Positions 1-9,163 of a stretch of 64,000 bases of DNA are shown in pieces. The translations under genes and the position numbers were made by a program. The DNA comes from Oceanobacillus sojae. Its GTDB lineage: Bacteria > Bacillota > Bacilli > Bacillales > Amphibacillaceae. The stretch is taken from NCBI RefSeq assembly GCF_900162665.1, contig NZ_LT727812.1, forward strand, positions 1,036,176 to 1,100,175, given 5' to 3'. The first letter of the stretch is position 1. The number at the start of each line of letters is the position of its first letter. The notes under the pieces were generated by a model that saw nothing but the letters and a program-made list of their open reading frames with translations, did no database searches and had not been told where the DNA came from.

Positions 1-275
1 TAAGCTAATACAATACGTGCCTTCTCATTCACTCGGTTAATGATTAAATCCACCGTGATATGCGAATACATTCTCACTGCATAAGCTGTTCCCAAAAAAC
101 AGCTCCCAATAATCGCATAGGTAGATAATTCTGTTGCCCATATGGTCGGCATACTGAAAAATGCTCTGGACATTACCTCATAGAATGTCATGATAGTCGT
201 CATAAATATTAAAATACCGGACAAATAAGCAGCCCATTTAATCAGTAAATCAGAAAAATGATATAGTTTATTCAT
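1..275 (-). CDS. TRAP transporter small permease (DctQ family), partial
   Basis: The 3' part lies beyond the left edge, so only about 91 N-terminal residues are visible. They read MNKLYHFSDL, a first hydrophobic segment near residues 13-33, then FYEVMSRAFF and a second segment near 50-70. This is the usual start of the DctQ four-helix membrane subunit, which joins the binding protein to the large DctM permease. The start is the ATG at 275, preceded by an AAAGGAG-like site. It lies 31 bases after the dctP stop on the same strand, so it belongs to the same operon. The DctM gene is expected to the left of the window. Confidence 0.85.
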   Translation of the reverse strand, partial: MNKLYHFSDLLIKWAAYLSGILIFMTTIMTFYEVMSRAFFSMPTIWATELSTYAIIGSCFLGTAYAVRMYSHITVDLIINRVNEKARIVLA

Positions 276-306
276 GATATAACTCCTTTCTAAATATTGA
301 GCAGCT

Positions 307-1338
307 TTATTTGCCATCTACCATATCTAATAATTCTTCGCCAACAGCTCCAGCTTCGTTCCTGAAACTCTCCCAGACCGGCATTGCGGCTTCCTTCCAG
401 ACAGGAATATCTTCTTCTGGTACTTCGTATACTTCCATGCCTCTGTCCTTCAGCTCCTGTAACGTTCTCTCATCTTCCAGCTTTGTCTGATGACGAATCC
501 ATTCTTCTGTTTCGCTGGCAGTGTCCTCGATTAATTGTTGTGTTTTTTCCGGTAATCCATCCCAAAAATCTTTATTTACTCCAAGAATAAATTCAAAGTA
601 AACATAATTATTCACTGTTAAATAATCGGTCACTTCATCATAATTACGCTGCACCATTGCAGTCGTTCCAGATGTTGCACCATCAACCGTTTTTCTTTGC
701 AGCCCCATATAAACTTCTCCGCCTCCCATAAATACAGGAGATGCGCCATAAGCTTGAATAAATTCAGAAGGAAGTGCTCCCACGCTGCGAATCTTCAGAC
801 CTTTAAAATCCTCCGGTGATTCCAATGGGCGCTTATTATTCGCAAATTGGCCAAAGCCATAGTCAGCAAACATAAGCACCTTCACTCCAACATCCTCCAT
901 CTCTGAGCGAAGTATGTCCCCCAGTTCACCATTCAACGCTTCCCCAGCTTCTTCATATGTCTCAAATGCATAAGGAACATCAAATATCCCCATAGACGGT
1001 ACAGTAGAAGCCCAAATCGTGGATGAATTCATTCCCATTTCTACACCGCCTGTTAAAAGTGACTGGTTCATATCCTTATCTGTCAACAGCTGTCCATTCG
1101 CAAAAACCTGCATATCTATCTGCCCATCTGATTTCTCTTCTATTTTCCTGACAAATTCTTCGACACCTTCTGAAATATGGTGACCTGCCGGTAAGTTATA
1201 TGCTATTCGTATCGTTGCTGGTTCATACTCTGCCCCGCTCGCTTCTGTTTCTTTCGAAGCCTGATCGTTGTTGCTGCAGGCTGCTAAGAGGCTTCCCGCC
1301 ATGAGCAGCAAAAAAGAAAGACGGAATAGTTTTTTCAT
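307..1338 (-). CDS. TRAP transporter substrate-binding lipoprotein (DctP family)
   Basis: 343 residues. A signal peptide ends in a lipobox LLAAC with the modified Cys at residue 21, followed by an acidic linker and a DctP/TRAP solute-receptor domain (IRIAYNLPAGH, then the MQVFANGQL segment). The conserved region around GLKIRSVGALP holds the arginine that normally salt-bridges a substrate carboxylate. It should capture an organic acid outside the membrane and pass it to DctQM. The start overlaps the end of the lyase gene by 4 bases, so it is translationally coupled. Neighbouring CoA-transferase and HMG-CoA-lyase-type genes suggest a branched hydroxy-dicarboxylate as ligand (inference). Confidence 0.93.
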   Translation of the reverse strand: MKKLFRLSFLLLMAGSLLAACSNNDQASKETEASGAEYEPATIRIAYNLPAGHHISEGVEEFVRKIEEKSDGQIDMQVFANGQLLTDKDMNQSLLTGGVEMGMNSSTIWASTVPSMGIFDVPYAFETYEEAGEALNGELGDILRSEMEDVGVKVLMFADYGFGQFANNKRPLESPEDFKGLKIRSVGALPSEFIQAYGASPVFMGGGEVYMGLQRKTVDGATSGTTAMVQRNYDEVTDYLTVNNYVYFEFILGVNKDFWDGLPEKTQQLIEDTASETEEWIRHQTKLEDERTLQELKDRGMEVYEVPEEDIPVWKEAAMPVWESFRNEAGAVGEELLDMVDGK

Positions 1339-2246
1339 TCACTCATCTCCTTTATTGTGCGCTCTCTATCTAATTGACGTATTCTTCCCAACGGTGTTTT
1401 AGTAGAAATATTTGCTGCAAAATCTGCAGCCTCAAACAGCTTATTTACATTAACTCCTGTTTCAACTCCCATTCGTTCAAACAGATACACCAGATCTTCT
1501 GTTGCTAAATTCCCTGCTGAGCCCGGAGCAAATGGGCACCCGCCAATACCGCTGACAGCTGTTTCGAAAATACGCACGCCTGCTAAATAAGCAGCATACG
1601 CATTCGCTATACCCAATCCTCTGGTATCATGAATATGAAAAGAAACCTTTGTGTCTCCGGCTGCATGTAATACTTTTTTGAATAAGCTGTCCACTTCATC
1701 CGGTGTTGCGATTCCAATTGTATCTGCAATTCCGATTCTGTCTGCTCCAGCCTGTACAGCTTTTTCCACTAATTCAAGAACTTTTTCTTCCTTAACCTTG
1801 CCTTCATAGGGGCATCCAAAGCTGACTGCAATGGAAAAGCAGATTTTCATCCCTTTTGCTTTTACTTCTTTGATCACATCATTGAATATTTTGAAATTTC
1901 CATCAATGGTCATCCCCAAATTTTTATCACTGAATGTTTCCGTAGCCGAAGCTGCCCAATTTAGTTCTAATCCCTGAAAAGCGCTTGCACGCATAAACCC
2001 TCTCTGATTTGGGATTAATGCGGCTGCCTGCAATTTTTTATTATGACTGAGCTGCTTTAATACATCCTCAGCATCTGCCATCTGCGGAACTCTTTTAGGA
2101 TGAACAAAAGAAGTTACCTCAATTTTTTCTAATCCTGCTTCTGTTAATTTGTCAACAAGTTTTACTTTGTCTTCAGTTGCTATTAAATCTGGTTCAGTCT
2201 GTAATCCATCGCGGGGACTTACATCAATAATGGTCACTTGTGCCAT
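1335..2246 (-). CDS. HMG-CoA lyase family protein (HMG-CoA or citramalyl-CoA lyase)
   Basis: 303 residues, the usual length for hydroxymethylglutaryl-CoA lyase (HMGL-like TIM barrel). The N-terminal motif DVSPRDGLQ carries the metal-binding Asp and catalytic Arg. HIHDTRG holds the metal-binding histidines. GIGGCPFAPGSAGN contains the family catalytic Cys. Known reaction: retro-aldol cleavage of 3-hydroxy-3-methylglutaryl-CoA to acetyl-CoA and acetoacetate. Relatives such as the Chloroflexus (R)-citramalyl-CoA lyase instead release pyruvate. The gene abuts a CoA-transferase (stop/start share one base), so the substrate is probably an acid activated by that enzyme. Which acid cannot be told from the sequence. 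Confidence 0.88.
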   Translation of the reverse strand: MAQVTIIDVSPRDGLQTEPDLIATEDKVKLVDKLTEAGLEKIEVTSFVHPKRVPQMADAEDVLKQLSHNKKLQAAALIPNQRGFMRASAFQGLELNWAASATETFSDKNLGMTIDGNFKIFNDVIKEVKAKGMKICFSIAVSFGCPYEGKVKEEKVLELVEKAVQAGADRIGIADTIGIATPDEVDSLFKKVLHAAGDTKVSFHIHDTRGLGIANAYAAYLAGVRIFETAVSGIGGCPFAPGSAGNLATEDLVYLFERMGVETGVNVNKLFEAADFAANISTKTPLGRIRQLDRERTIKEMSE

Positions 2247-3448
2247 CAGATAATTCCTCCCTCTTTTAACCTTTTAAAATCCTCATAGGAGAAGTCCAGA
2301 AACTCCTTATAGATTTCTTCGTTATGTTCACCTAATGCCGGTCCATTCGTTTCAATTTTTCCCGGTGTTTCGGAAAGCTTGGGAACGATTCCCGGTGTTT
2401 TTACTATCTTGCCATCTTCCAGCTCAATTTCCTGTATCATATCCCGTGCACTATAATGTGCATCATTAATAATATCCTTAATGCTGTAAATAGGACTGAC
2501 CGGAACAGAGGCCTCGTCTAAGATTCGCTGTACTTCTTCAATCGGGTATTGCTTCGTCCAGGATTCAATGACGCTGTCAATATAATCAACATTATTTACT
2601 CTATCCTGATTCGTGGCATATTTTGAATCATTGGCCATATCTTCTTTTCCTATTGCTGTCATCAGCCGTTGGAAAATCCGGTCTCCATTTCCGCCAATAA
2701 TGACATAAGAACCATCTGCACATAAGTATGAATTAGATGGTGCGACACCCGGCAGTGTACTTCCGGTTCTCTCACGGATCTCCCCTGTTAGATCAAACTC
2801 CGGAAGCATTCCTTCCAATAAACTAAATACAGATTCATAAAGGGCGACATCCACTTCCTGTCCTCTTTTTTCCTGATCGCGATCCCGTACCCGCAGCGCC
2901 ATCAGTGTTCCAATCACTGCATATAAACCGGCTACCATGTCTCCAATAGCAATCCCGACACGAACTGGCGGCAGATCCGGATATCCCGTCAGGTATCTTA
3001 AACCTCCAACGGCCTCCGCAACACTGCCAAAACCGGCTTTTTCCCGGTAAGGACCTGTCTGCCCGTAACCGGATATTCTTGTTAATATCACCGATGGGTT
3101 TACTTTCTTTAAATCTTCATAACCCAATCCCCATCTTTCCAAAGTACCCGGCTTAAAATTTTCCAGAACAACATCTGCTTTTTTAGTCAGGTTTTTAATA
3201 ATCTCCTGTCCTTCCGCCTCACGAAGGTTAACTGTGATTGATTTTTTATTACGTGACTGGACATGCCACCAGACGGAGGTATCTTTATACATCACTCTCC
3301 AATTTCTAAGGGGATCTCCATTTGTAGGCTCTTCTACTTTGATAACCTCTGCTCCAAATTCAGAGAAAAGTTTTCCTGCAAAAGGAGCTGCTACAATATT
3401 TCCTAATTCTAATACTCTTATTCCTTCAAGAGGCTTTTTCGTCTCCAT
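2246..3448 (-). CDS. Class III CoA-transferase (CaiB/BaiF family)
   Basis: 400 residues, typical of the family. The N-terminal RVLELGNIVAAPFAGK motif and VIKVEEP are characteristic. The catalytic Asp of the family (D169 in formyl-CoA transferase) corresponds to D170 in GIAIGDMVAGLYA. These enzymes move CoA from a donor such as succinyl-CoA or acetyl-CoA to a carboxylic acid. Placed directly before an HMG-CoA-lyase-like gene and a TRAP transporter, it likely activates the imported acid before C-C cleavage. It starts 2 bases downstream of the GntR gene stop, so it is the first enzyme gene of the operon. Acceptor specificity is unknown. Confidence 0.9.
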   Translation of the reverse strand: METKKPLEGIRVLELGNIVAAPFAGKLFSEFGAEVIKVEEPTNGDPLRNWRVMYKDTSVWWHVQSRNKKSITVNLREAEGQEIIKNLTKKADVVLENFKPGTLERWGLGYEDLKKVNPSVILTRISGYGQTGPYREKAGFGSVAEAVGGLRYLTGYPDLPPVRVGIAIGDMVAGLYAVIGTLMALRVRDRDQEKRGQEVDVALYESVFSLLEGMLPEFDLTGEIRERTGSTLPGVAPSNSYLCADGSYVIIGGNGDRIFQRLMTAIGKEDMANDSKYATNQDRVNNVDYIDSVIESWTKQYPIEEVQRILDEASVPVSPIYSIKDIINDAHYSARDMIQEIELEDGKIVKTPGIVPKLSETPGKIETNGPALGEHNEEIYKEFLDFSYEDFKRLKEGGII

Positions 3449-3449
3449 C

Positions 3450-4106
3450 TTATCCCTCCGGCTCTTCTCTGTATAAATTCATAAAATGTGTGAAATCTCT
3501 TTCAATATGCTTTTTCATTAATTCTTTTGCGGCTTCCGCATTCTGTTCAGCAATAGCCTCCCATATTTGCTCATGGTCCACAAATGCCGTTTTCTTGTAT
3601 TTCGGATCCTTATCTACAATAACCTCCCGATAAAAGCTGTTAACACCACGCAGTGTTCGAAGCATGGATATGAGAAAAGGATTCGCACTGGCTTCAATAA
3701 TGATGTCATGAAAAGCTACAGTGACTCGTTTTTCATCTTGCTTTTCCTTATGAAGAACTGTATTCTCCACTTCCTTTTTCATTAACAGCAACTGTTCATC
3801 CGTCCGCCTCAAAGCAGCATAATAAGCAGCAAGGGACTCCATCTCTATCCGGCACTCATATAGATATTGATAATCTGTAAGTGAAGGCTCCACTACTGTC
3901 ACGCCGCCTGTTTTTGATAAATTCAGAAATCCTTCTTTCTCCAGCATTCTTATCGATTCACGAATAGGGCTTCTGCTTACATTCAGCTCTTCTCCTATCT
4001 TTTCTTCAATCAATCTTTCTCCAGGTTTGAATTTTCCGATAATAATCTGCTCTCTTAAGTAATCATATACCTGACTCTTTAGTGTTTTTTTCACAATATT
4101 TACAAT
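3450..4106 (-). CDS. GntR-family transcriptional regulator (FadR subfamily)
   Basis: About 218 residues. The N-terminal winged helix-turn-helix (SQVYDYLREQIIIGKF, then SRSPIRESIRMLEKEG) is typical GntR. A helical FCD effector domain follows, with metal-ligand-type residues in CRIEMESLA and AFHDIIIEAS. The reading frame is open further upstream, but that part covers the promoter. I place the start at the ATT codon at 4104-4106, because AGGTGATC at 4111-4118 is complementary to the 16S rRNA tail and lies at ideal distance. A GTG at 4092-4094 is the alternative but sits about 18 bases away. It likely represses this operon and itself through the palindrome just upstream. Confidence 0.8.
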   Translation of the reverse strand: MVNIVKKTLKSQVYDYLREQIIIGKFKPGERLIEEKIGEELNVSRSPIRESIRMLEKEGFLNLSKTGGVTVVEPSLTDYQYLYECRIEMESLAAYYAALRRTDEQLLLMKKEVENTVLHKEKQDEKRVTVAFHDIIIEASANPFLISMLRTLRGVNSFYREVIVDKDPKYKKTAFVDHEQIWEAIAEQNAEAAKELMKKHIERDFTHFMNLYREEPEG

Positions 4107-4119
4107 GACGATCACCTCT

Positions 4120-4175
4120 TGTATACAGTATACATTTGTATCGTTCATAGTATTACAACAAGGGCAAAAAGTCAA
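4120..4175 (-). promoter_or_regulatory. Promoter and palindromic operator of the GntR operon
   Basis: Reading the minus strand, TTGACT (4170-4175) and TACTAT (4147-4152) are separated by 17 bases, giving a sigma-A promoter. Immediately after the expected transcription start lies the palindrome TGTATAC-T-GTATACA (4120-4134), followed by the ribosome binding site. A palindrome at this place in front of a GntR gene is a natural autoregulatory operator. Binding by this protein is inferred. Confidence 0.7.
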
Positions 4176-4234
4176 ACTATTTTAAAGATAAGAATTTTAA
4201 AATCCAAAAGTCTTTTTTTACTATAATAAATAGC

Positions 4235-4268
4235 AAAAAGAGCCCCGATCTGAACGATACAGAGCTCT
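4235..4268 (-). terminator. Intrinsic terminator after glycerol dehydrogenase gene
   Basis: On the minus strand an AGAGCTC / GGGGCTCT stem-loop is followed by TTTTT. It lies just after the gldA stop and separates that gene from the GntR promoter. Confidence 0.65.
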
Positions 4269-4276
4269 CCGTATAT

Positions 4277-5368
4277 TTATTTTTTATTTAATTGATCAAC
4301 TGCTAAAATAGCATTTGCAACGTCATCTGCTGTTATTTCCTTAGAAAGATTACTCATTGTTTCTGCTTCTTGTGTAGCTGCTTCTCCAACCTTTCGTAAA
4401 TCCTCATAGGATACTTCATCTAAGTGCATTTCTTTTAATGTTGTTGGTAAGCCTAATGAACGGTAGAATTCAAGATATTTTTTGATTTCCTCCTCTGGAT
4501 GCAGTTCAAGCACGAGCTGAGTCAAAGTGCCATATGCAACCTTTTCACCATGCGTCAAATGGTGAATATCCCCTTCGAGTACCGTAAAACCATTATGAAT
4601 TGCATGCGCAGCAGCCAGCCCGCCACTTTCAAAACCAAGTCCTGACAACAGGGTATTTGCCTCCACCACTGCCTCTACGTGCCTGGTCACCAGCCCTTTC
4701 TCTACTGCTTTATAAGCTGGTTTCGCATATGCAAATAGAGTTTTCTCACATGCTTCTGCAATAGCACGGGCGGCAATACTTGTTTTTCCTCCAGCCATGG
4801 CTTCTCCATTACTTTTAATCGTTGCCCTCGCTTCTACCCAAGTAGCCATTGCATCAGCAATCCCTGAAGCAAATAATCGAGGCGGTGCACCAGCGATTAC
4901 CTTTGTATCAACAAGCACTAATTCCGGATTTTTATTATAAAATTTATAGGATTCAAATACACCCTCATCATTATAGATAACAGATAAGGCACTTGTTGGT
5001 GCGTCAGTTGATGCTGTGGAAGGTACAATAACAACACTTACCTTCAGTTCATCAGCAACTGCTTTTCCGGTATCAAGTGTTTTTCCGCCACCGACACCAA
5101 TTACAAAGTCCGCCTCTGCTTTCTTACCTTCCTCTGCTATACGGCTGATTTCATTTAAGGAAGCTTCTCCATTAAATGAGACAAAATGAAAATCGATATT
5201 TGCAGCTTTCAGACTGCTTTCAACGGTTTCTTTCGTAATTTCCCATACGACCTCGTCAGATATAATTAATGGTTTCTTTCCAACTGCTTCAACATATTTG
5301 CCAAGCTCTTTTAAAGCCCCTTTTCCCTGAACATATTTGCTCGGTGAAGTGTAAATAATATTTGGCAT
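4277..5368 (-). CDS. gldA: Glycerol dehydrogenase (iron-containing alcohol dehydrogenase family)
   Basis: 363 residues, the GldA length. The N-terminal NAD-binding domain has [15 protein letters not shown] and [16 protein letters not shown]. The C-terminal metal domain has the Asp in [12 protein letters not shown] and histidines in [12 protein letters not shown] and [14 protein letters not shown], matching the Zn ligands of Bacillus glycerol dehydrogenase. Reaction: NAD-dependent oxidation of glycerol to dihydroxyacetone, or the reverse, in the cytoplasm. The ATG at 5368 has GGAATGGAGAG before it. It appears to be a single-gene unit with its own terminator. A different polyol or diol substrate cannot be excluded. 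Confidence 0.9.
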   Translation of the reverse strand: MPNIIYTSPSKYVQGKGALKELGKYVEAVGKKPLIISDEVVWEITKETVESSLKAANIDFHFVSFNGEASLNEISRIAEEGKKAEADFVIGVGGGKTLDTGKAVADELKVSVVIVPSTASTDAPTSALSVIYNDEGVFESYKFYNKNPELVLVDTKVIAGAPPRLFASGIADAMATWVEARATIKSNGEAMAGGKTSIAARAIAEACEKTLFAYAKPAYKAVEKGLVTRHVEAVVEANTLLSGLGFESGGLAAAHAIHNGFTVLEGDIHHLTHGEKVAYGTLTQLVLELHPEEEIKKYLEFYRSLGLPTTLKEMHLDEVSYEDLRKVGEAATQEAETMSNLSKEITADDVANAILAVDQLNKK

Positions 5369-5651
5369 ATAATCTCTCCATTCCTTAAATTTGTATTTAT
5401 TATATTACACAGCTCATAACTTATTAAACATTCGTAAATTGCAGCTTGTATGTATTAAACCTAAAACCGGTTCTTCCGCTTCAGGCAAAAATAGCGGTTA
5501 AAAATAACATACATTACCACAAAAGTAAGGCTGTTAATCCAAATACATTCTCCTTCATAATATACCCCTTTTTAATGGTTTTACTGCAAATCTTTATATA
5601 CTACTTACTCTAAACACCTTATACAAGGAAACCATTTAGCGCTATATCAAA
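5369..5651. other. Intergenic region upstream of gldA
   Basis: AT-rich sequence between gldA and the end of the purine operon. On the minus strand a TATAAT (about 45 bases before the gldA start) has only a poor -35 match, so it is a possible gldA promoter. I see no other gene or conserved element. Confidence 0.4.
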
Positions 5652-5698
5652 AAATAAACATGCAAGGATTTTTGTTTCTATCCATTGCATGTTTATTT
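5652..5698 (-). terminator. Terminator of the purine operon
   Basis: A 14-bp perfect stem, AAATAAACATGCAA paired with TTGCATGTTTATTT around a 19-base loop, lies directly after the purD stop and runs into T-rich sequence on the minus strand. Its symmetry may make it work in both directions. Confidence 0.75.
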
Positions 5699-5699
5699 T

Positions 5700-6944
5700 T
5701 TATTTAGCAATATCACTCCGGTAAAAAAAGTTACCATTTAATTCTGTTTTATCCAGCTGCTGATACACTTTATCTGCTGCCTGTGACAATGTTTCTGCCC
5801 GGGCGCCGACCAGAAGTACTCTTCCCCCGTCAGATACGAGTGTTTCATCTGCTTTTTTTGTTCCTGCATGAATAATATAAGTGTCTTCTTTATCATCAAA
5901 TTGCGGAATCACTCTCCCCTTGCTGTATGTACCAGGGTATCCTTTCGAAGCAAGCACGACACCGACACAAGCCTCTTCATGCCATTCTAAATGCGGATCC
6001 TTTTTCTCCAACACATCCTGTATCACCTGAACCAGATCATTTTTCAATAATGGAAGAACAACCTGTGTTTCCGGATCTCCAAAACGAGTATTGAACTCAA
6101 TTACCTTTGGGCCATTCTTTGTAAGCATTAATCCTGCATAAAGAATTCCAGTGAAAGGTCTCCCCTCTTTCATCATACCTTCCGCTGTTTTCCCAAGAAT
6201 TTGTTCTACAGAAAACTGATAGACTTCCTTCGTTAAATCCGGAATCGGTGCAAAAGCTCCCATGCCTCCAGTATTTGGACCCTCATCATTATCAAACGCC
6301 CGCTTATGATCTCTTGCTGCCATCATTGGATAGACTTTGTCCTCATGCACAAAAGCCATTAAAGAAAATTCAGCACCTTCCAGATATTCTTCAATAACCA
6401 CTGTAGAGCCGGCCTGATCAAAAGCTTTATCAACAAGCATCTCATCAATTGCCTGATTTGCTTCTTCCTCCGTCATCGCCACGATAACACCTTTTCCGGC
6501 TGCTAAGCCGTCTGCTTTAATGACAATCGGAGCGCCAGTCTCGGCAATGCGTTTTTTAGCTGCCTCTGCATCCTGAAAAACACCATAGGACGCTGTAGGA
6601 ATATCATATTTTTTCATAAAATCCTTAGCGTAGCTTTTGCTTCCCTCCAGCCAGGCTGCTTCCTTTGAAGGGGCAAAGATAGCAAGATTTTCTTTATGAA
6701 AGTGATCTGCGATGCCTGCATTTAATGGATTTTCCGGACCGACAATGGTTAAATCTACTGCTGCTTCTTTGGCAAAGGACACCAGCTCTTCTATGTTCAT
6801 TTCATCAATCGGGACACACTCTGCATCTTCTTCCATCCCGGCATTTCCTGGAGCGGCATAAATTTTCTCCAGCTGTTGATTTTCCTTTAATTTTTTAACA
6901 ATACTATGCTCCCTGCCACCGCGACCTACTACTAGTATTTTCAT
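5700..6944 (-). CDS. purD: Phosphoribosylamine-glycine ligase (GAR synthetase)
   Basis: 414 residues. The N-terminal motif VVGRGGREHS and the ATP-grasp domain (IKADGLAAGKGVIVA, then EEYLEGAEFSLMAF and EFNTRFGDPETQ) are diagnostic. It catalyses step 2 of purine synthesis: phosphoribosylamine + glycine + ATP to GAR. It is the last gene of the operon. It is separated from purH by 111 bases that contain a terminator-like hairpin, unlike the other tightly packed junctions. The ribosome binding site is GGAGG before the ATG at 6944. Confidence 0.98.
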   Translation of the reverse strand: MKILVVGRGGREHSIVKKLKENQQLEKIYAAPGNAGMEEDAECVPIDEMNIEELVSFAKEAAVDLTIVGPENPLNAGIADHFHKENLAIFAPSKEAAWLEGSKSYAKDFMKKYDIPTASYGVFQDAEAAKKRIAETGAPIVIKADGLAAGKGVIVAMTEEEANQAIDEMLVDKAFDQAGSTVVIEEYLEGAEFSLMAFVHEDKVYPMMAARDHKRAFDNDEGPNTGGMGAFAPIPDLTKEVYQFSVEQILGKTAEGMMKEGRPFTGILYAGLMLTKNGPKVIEFNTRFGDPETQVVLPLLKNDLVQVIQDVLEKKDPHLEWHEEACVGVVLASKGYPGTYSKGRVIPQFDDKEDTYIIHAGTKKADETLVSDGGRVLLVGARAETLSQAADKVYQQLDKTELNGNFFYRSDIAK

Positions 6945-7006
6945 AGCTTATCCTCCATTTCCAGGATCTCAAACAAATTGATTTCTTTTTCTAACCCTAT
7001 ATTGAT

Positions 7007-7047
7007 TAAAAAGCCCCTGCATAATAAAAAAAGAAATACAGGAGCTT
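7007..7047 (-). terminator. Terminator-like hairpin between purH and purD
   Basis: On the minus strand AGCTCCTG pairs with CAGGGGCT around a 19-base loop and is followed by TTTTTA. It sits 10 bases after the purH stop and 62 bases before the purD start. It may reduce purD expression or serve as a processing or 3'-end stabilising site. Confidence 0.55.
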
Positions 7048-7055
7048 CTATATAA

Positions 7056-8588
7056 TTAATGTTTAAAATGACGGACAGATGTATTGACCATGGCAATACC
7101 ATATTGATTACATACATCAATGGAGTCCTGGTCACGTTTGGAACCGCCCGGCTGAATAATTGCTGTGACACCAGCTTTAGCAGCTGCTTCTACAGTATCC
7201 GGCATTGGGAAAAATGCATCTGATGCAAGCACTGCTCCTTTTGCTTTATCTCCTGCCTGCTTGATTGCAATTTCCGCTGCACCAATCCGATTCATCTGAC
7301 CGGCCCCTACACCAATAGTCTGTGCATCCTTGGCGAGTACAATAGCATTTGATTTCACATGCTTTACAGCTTTCCAGGCAAATAGTAAATCAGCAATCTC
7401 TGCTTCTGTCGGCTGTTTTTCCGTTACAACCTCTAATTCATCAGCAGTTATCTCTTTTACATCTAAATCCTGAATCAGAGCACCGCCATCAACCGTTGTC
7501 ATACGTTTTTGATCGGCCTGCTGATTGGAAACATCTAATTCTAACAGGCGGATATTTTTCTTTTTCGTTAATAAAGCAAGAGCATCCTCATCAAAGGAAG
7601 GAGCAACGACAATTTCCAGGAAAATAGAAGAAAGCTGTTCTGCTGTTTTTATATCAACCGGACGATTGCAGGCTACAATACCGCCAAAAATAGAAACGGG
7701 ATCTGCTTCATAGGTACGTCCAAAGGCTTCTGCCAAGGTTGCGCCAATACCGATACCGCATGGATTCATATGCTTCACAGCAACGGCAGCAGGCTCTTTA
7801 TAATCGCGCAGAATTTCTAATGCTGCATTGGTATCTTGAATATTATTATAAGAAAGCTCCTTGCCATGCAATTGATTCGCAGTTGCCAGGGTTGCTGCGG
7901 TCTGAATAGGCGCTTTATAAAACGCTGCCCGTTGATGCGGATTTTCCCCATAGCGCAAGTTTTGTACCTTTTCATATGTCACTGTATATGTTTCCGGGAA
8001 TACCTCTTCTGTCTGCGTTTGGAAATACGCAGCAATCATCGCATCATAATGTGCTGTATGACGGAATACCTTGGCTGCCAATTGCTGACGGAAAGCATAG
8101 GTGTCCTCTTCTTTTTCCAATGCTGTTAATACAGATGAATAATCAGAAGGGTCAGCGACAACAAGTACATCCGCAAAATTTTTTGCTGCCGAACGAAGCA
8201 TGGAGGGTCCGCCGATATCAATGTTTTCAATAATTTCACCGTGGCTTACTCCCGGTTTTTGAACGGTTTCTTTAAACGGATAAAGGTTGACCGCAACAAG
8301 ATCAATTGGAGCGATATGATGCTCTTCCATTTGCGTACGATGACTCTCATTATCACGTTTTCCTAAAAGTCCGCCATGAATCATCGGATGTAATGTCTTC
8401 ACTCTGCCATCAAGCATTTCCGGGAAATTTGTCACTTCCTCTACTGGAATAGCCTGTACACCAGATTCTTTTAACAACCGGATGGTTCCGCCGGTTGATA
8501 GGATTTCAAACCCTTTTGCTTCTAATCCTTTCGCAAATGCTGCGACACCTGTTTTATCAGATACACTAATAAGCGCACGTTTTTTCAT
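7056..8588 (-). CDS. purH: Bifunctional AICAR transformylase / IMP cyclohydrolase
   Basis: 510 residues, full length. The N-terminal MGS-like IMP cyclohydrolase domain (ALISVSDKTGVAAFAKGL, STGGTIRLL) is followed by the AICAR formyltransferase domain, which has the conserved Lys-His pair in AVAVKHMNPCGIG. It performs the last two steps of IMP synthesis using 10-formyl-THF. Its start codon shares one base with the purN stop (TAATG), indicating coupling. Confidence 0.98.
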   Translation of the reverse strand: MKKRALISVSDKTGVAAFAKGLEAKGFEILSTGGTIRLLKESGVQAIPVEEVTNFPEMLDGRVKTLHPMIHGGLLGKRDNESHRTQMEEHHIAPIDLVAVNLYPFKETVQKPGVSHGEIIENIDIGGPSMLRSAAKNFADVLVVADPSDYSSVLTALEKEEDTYAFRQQLAAKVFRHTAHYDAMIAAYFQTQTEEVFPETYTVTYEKVQNLRYGENPHQRAAFYKAPIQTAATLATANQLHGKELSYNNIQDTNAALEILRDYKEPAAVAVKHMNPCGIGIGATLAEAFGRTYEADPVSIFGGIVACNRPVDIKTAEQLSSIFLEIVVAPSFDEDALALLTKKKNIRLLELDVSNQQADQKRMTTVDGGALIQDLDVKEITADELEVVTEKQPTEAEIADLLFAWKAVKHVKSNAIVLAKDAQTIGVGAGQMNRIGAAEIAIKQAGDKAKGAVLASDAFFPMPDTVEAAAKAGVTAIIQPGGSKRDQDSIDVCNQYGIAMVNTSVRHFKH

Positions 8589-9163
8589 TATAATTCCTCC
8601 GTTACATTCTGCGTAAGTTGTTTTATCACATTTGGATATAAGCGATGCTCTACCGCCTGAATTCTTGTTTTCAGCTGTTCTTCCGTCTCATCCGGGATCA
8701 TTTCTATTTGTTCCTGTGCAATGATTGGGCCTGTATCCATTCCTTCATCTACATAGTGAACCGTTACTCCAGTTTCCGAAACACCGGCCCGATAAGCTTG
8801 CCCAATTGCATCCTTTCCGGGAAAATCCGGCAAATTAGACGGATGAATATTGATAATTCGGCCTTCATAATGCGAAAGTAATGTTTCCCCGATAAGGCGC
8901 ATATAACCTGCCAGAAAAATCCATTCGACTTCTAAAGCTTGCAGCTTCTCATAAATCACTTTTTCATATTCCTGCTTGGTGGGATAGCTTTTTGGATCCA
9001 GCACAAGCGTTGCGACTCCAAATTTCTCTGCTTTTGCTACAACAGCTGCTCCAGGTTTATCACAAACAAGCAGCACAATGGAATCTGCAATTTTTTCATC
9101 CTGCATCATGGCATCAAAATTACTTCCTGTCCCTGATGCAAACACACTGATCTGCTGATTCAT
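8588..9163 (-). CDS. purN: Phosphoribosylglycinamide formyltransferase (GART)
   Basis: 191 residues, usual for PurN. The N-terminal [14 protein letters not shown] phosphate-binding loop and the catalytic [17 protein letters not shown] segment with Asn-His are present, as is the distal Asp in [13 protein letters not shown]. It converts GAR to FGAR with 10-formyl-THF (step 3). It overlaps purM by 4 bases and touches purH. Confidence 0.98.
   Translation of the reverse strand: MNQQISVFASGTGSNFDAMMQDEKIADSIVLLVCDKPGAAVVAKAEKFGVATLVLDPKSYPTKQEYEKVIYEKLQALEVEWIFLAGYMRLIGETLLSHYEGRIINIHPSNLPDFPGKDAIGQAYRAGVSETGVTVHYVDEGMDTGPIIAQEQIEMIPDETEEQLKTRIQAVEHRLYPNVIKQLTQNVTEEL

Noticed and set aside
3567..3785. 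Plus-strand frame opposite the GntR gene
   Set aside because: Antisense shadow with no ribosome binding site and no recognisable domain.
4107..4175. Longer N-terminus for the GntR protein starting at TTG 4175
   Set aside because: That start would lie in the -35 box of the gene's own promoter, so it would not be transcribed.
6941..7171. Open frame on the minus strand across the purH-purD gap
   Set aside because: It overlaps the end of purH in another frame and the hairpin in the gap; no homology or ribosome binding site supports it.
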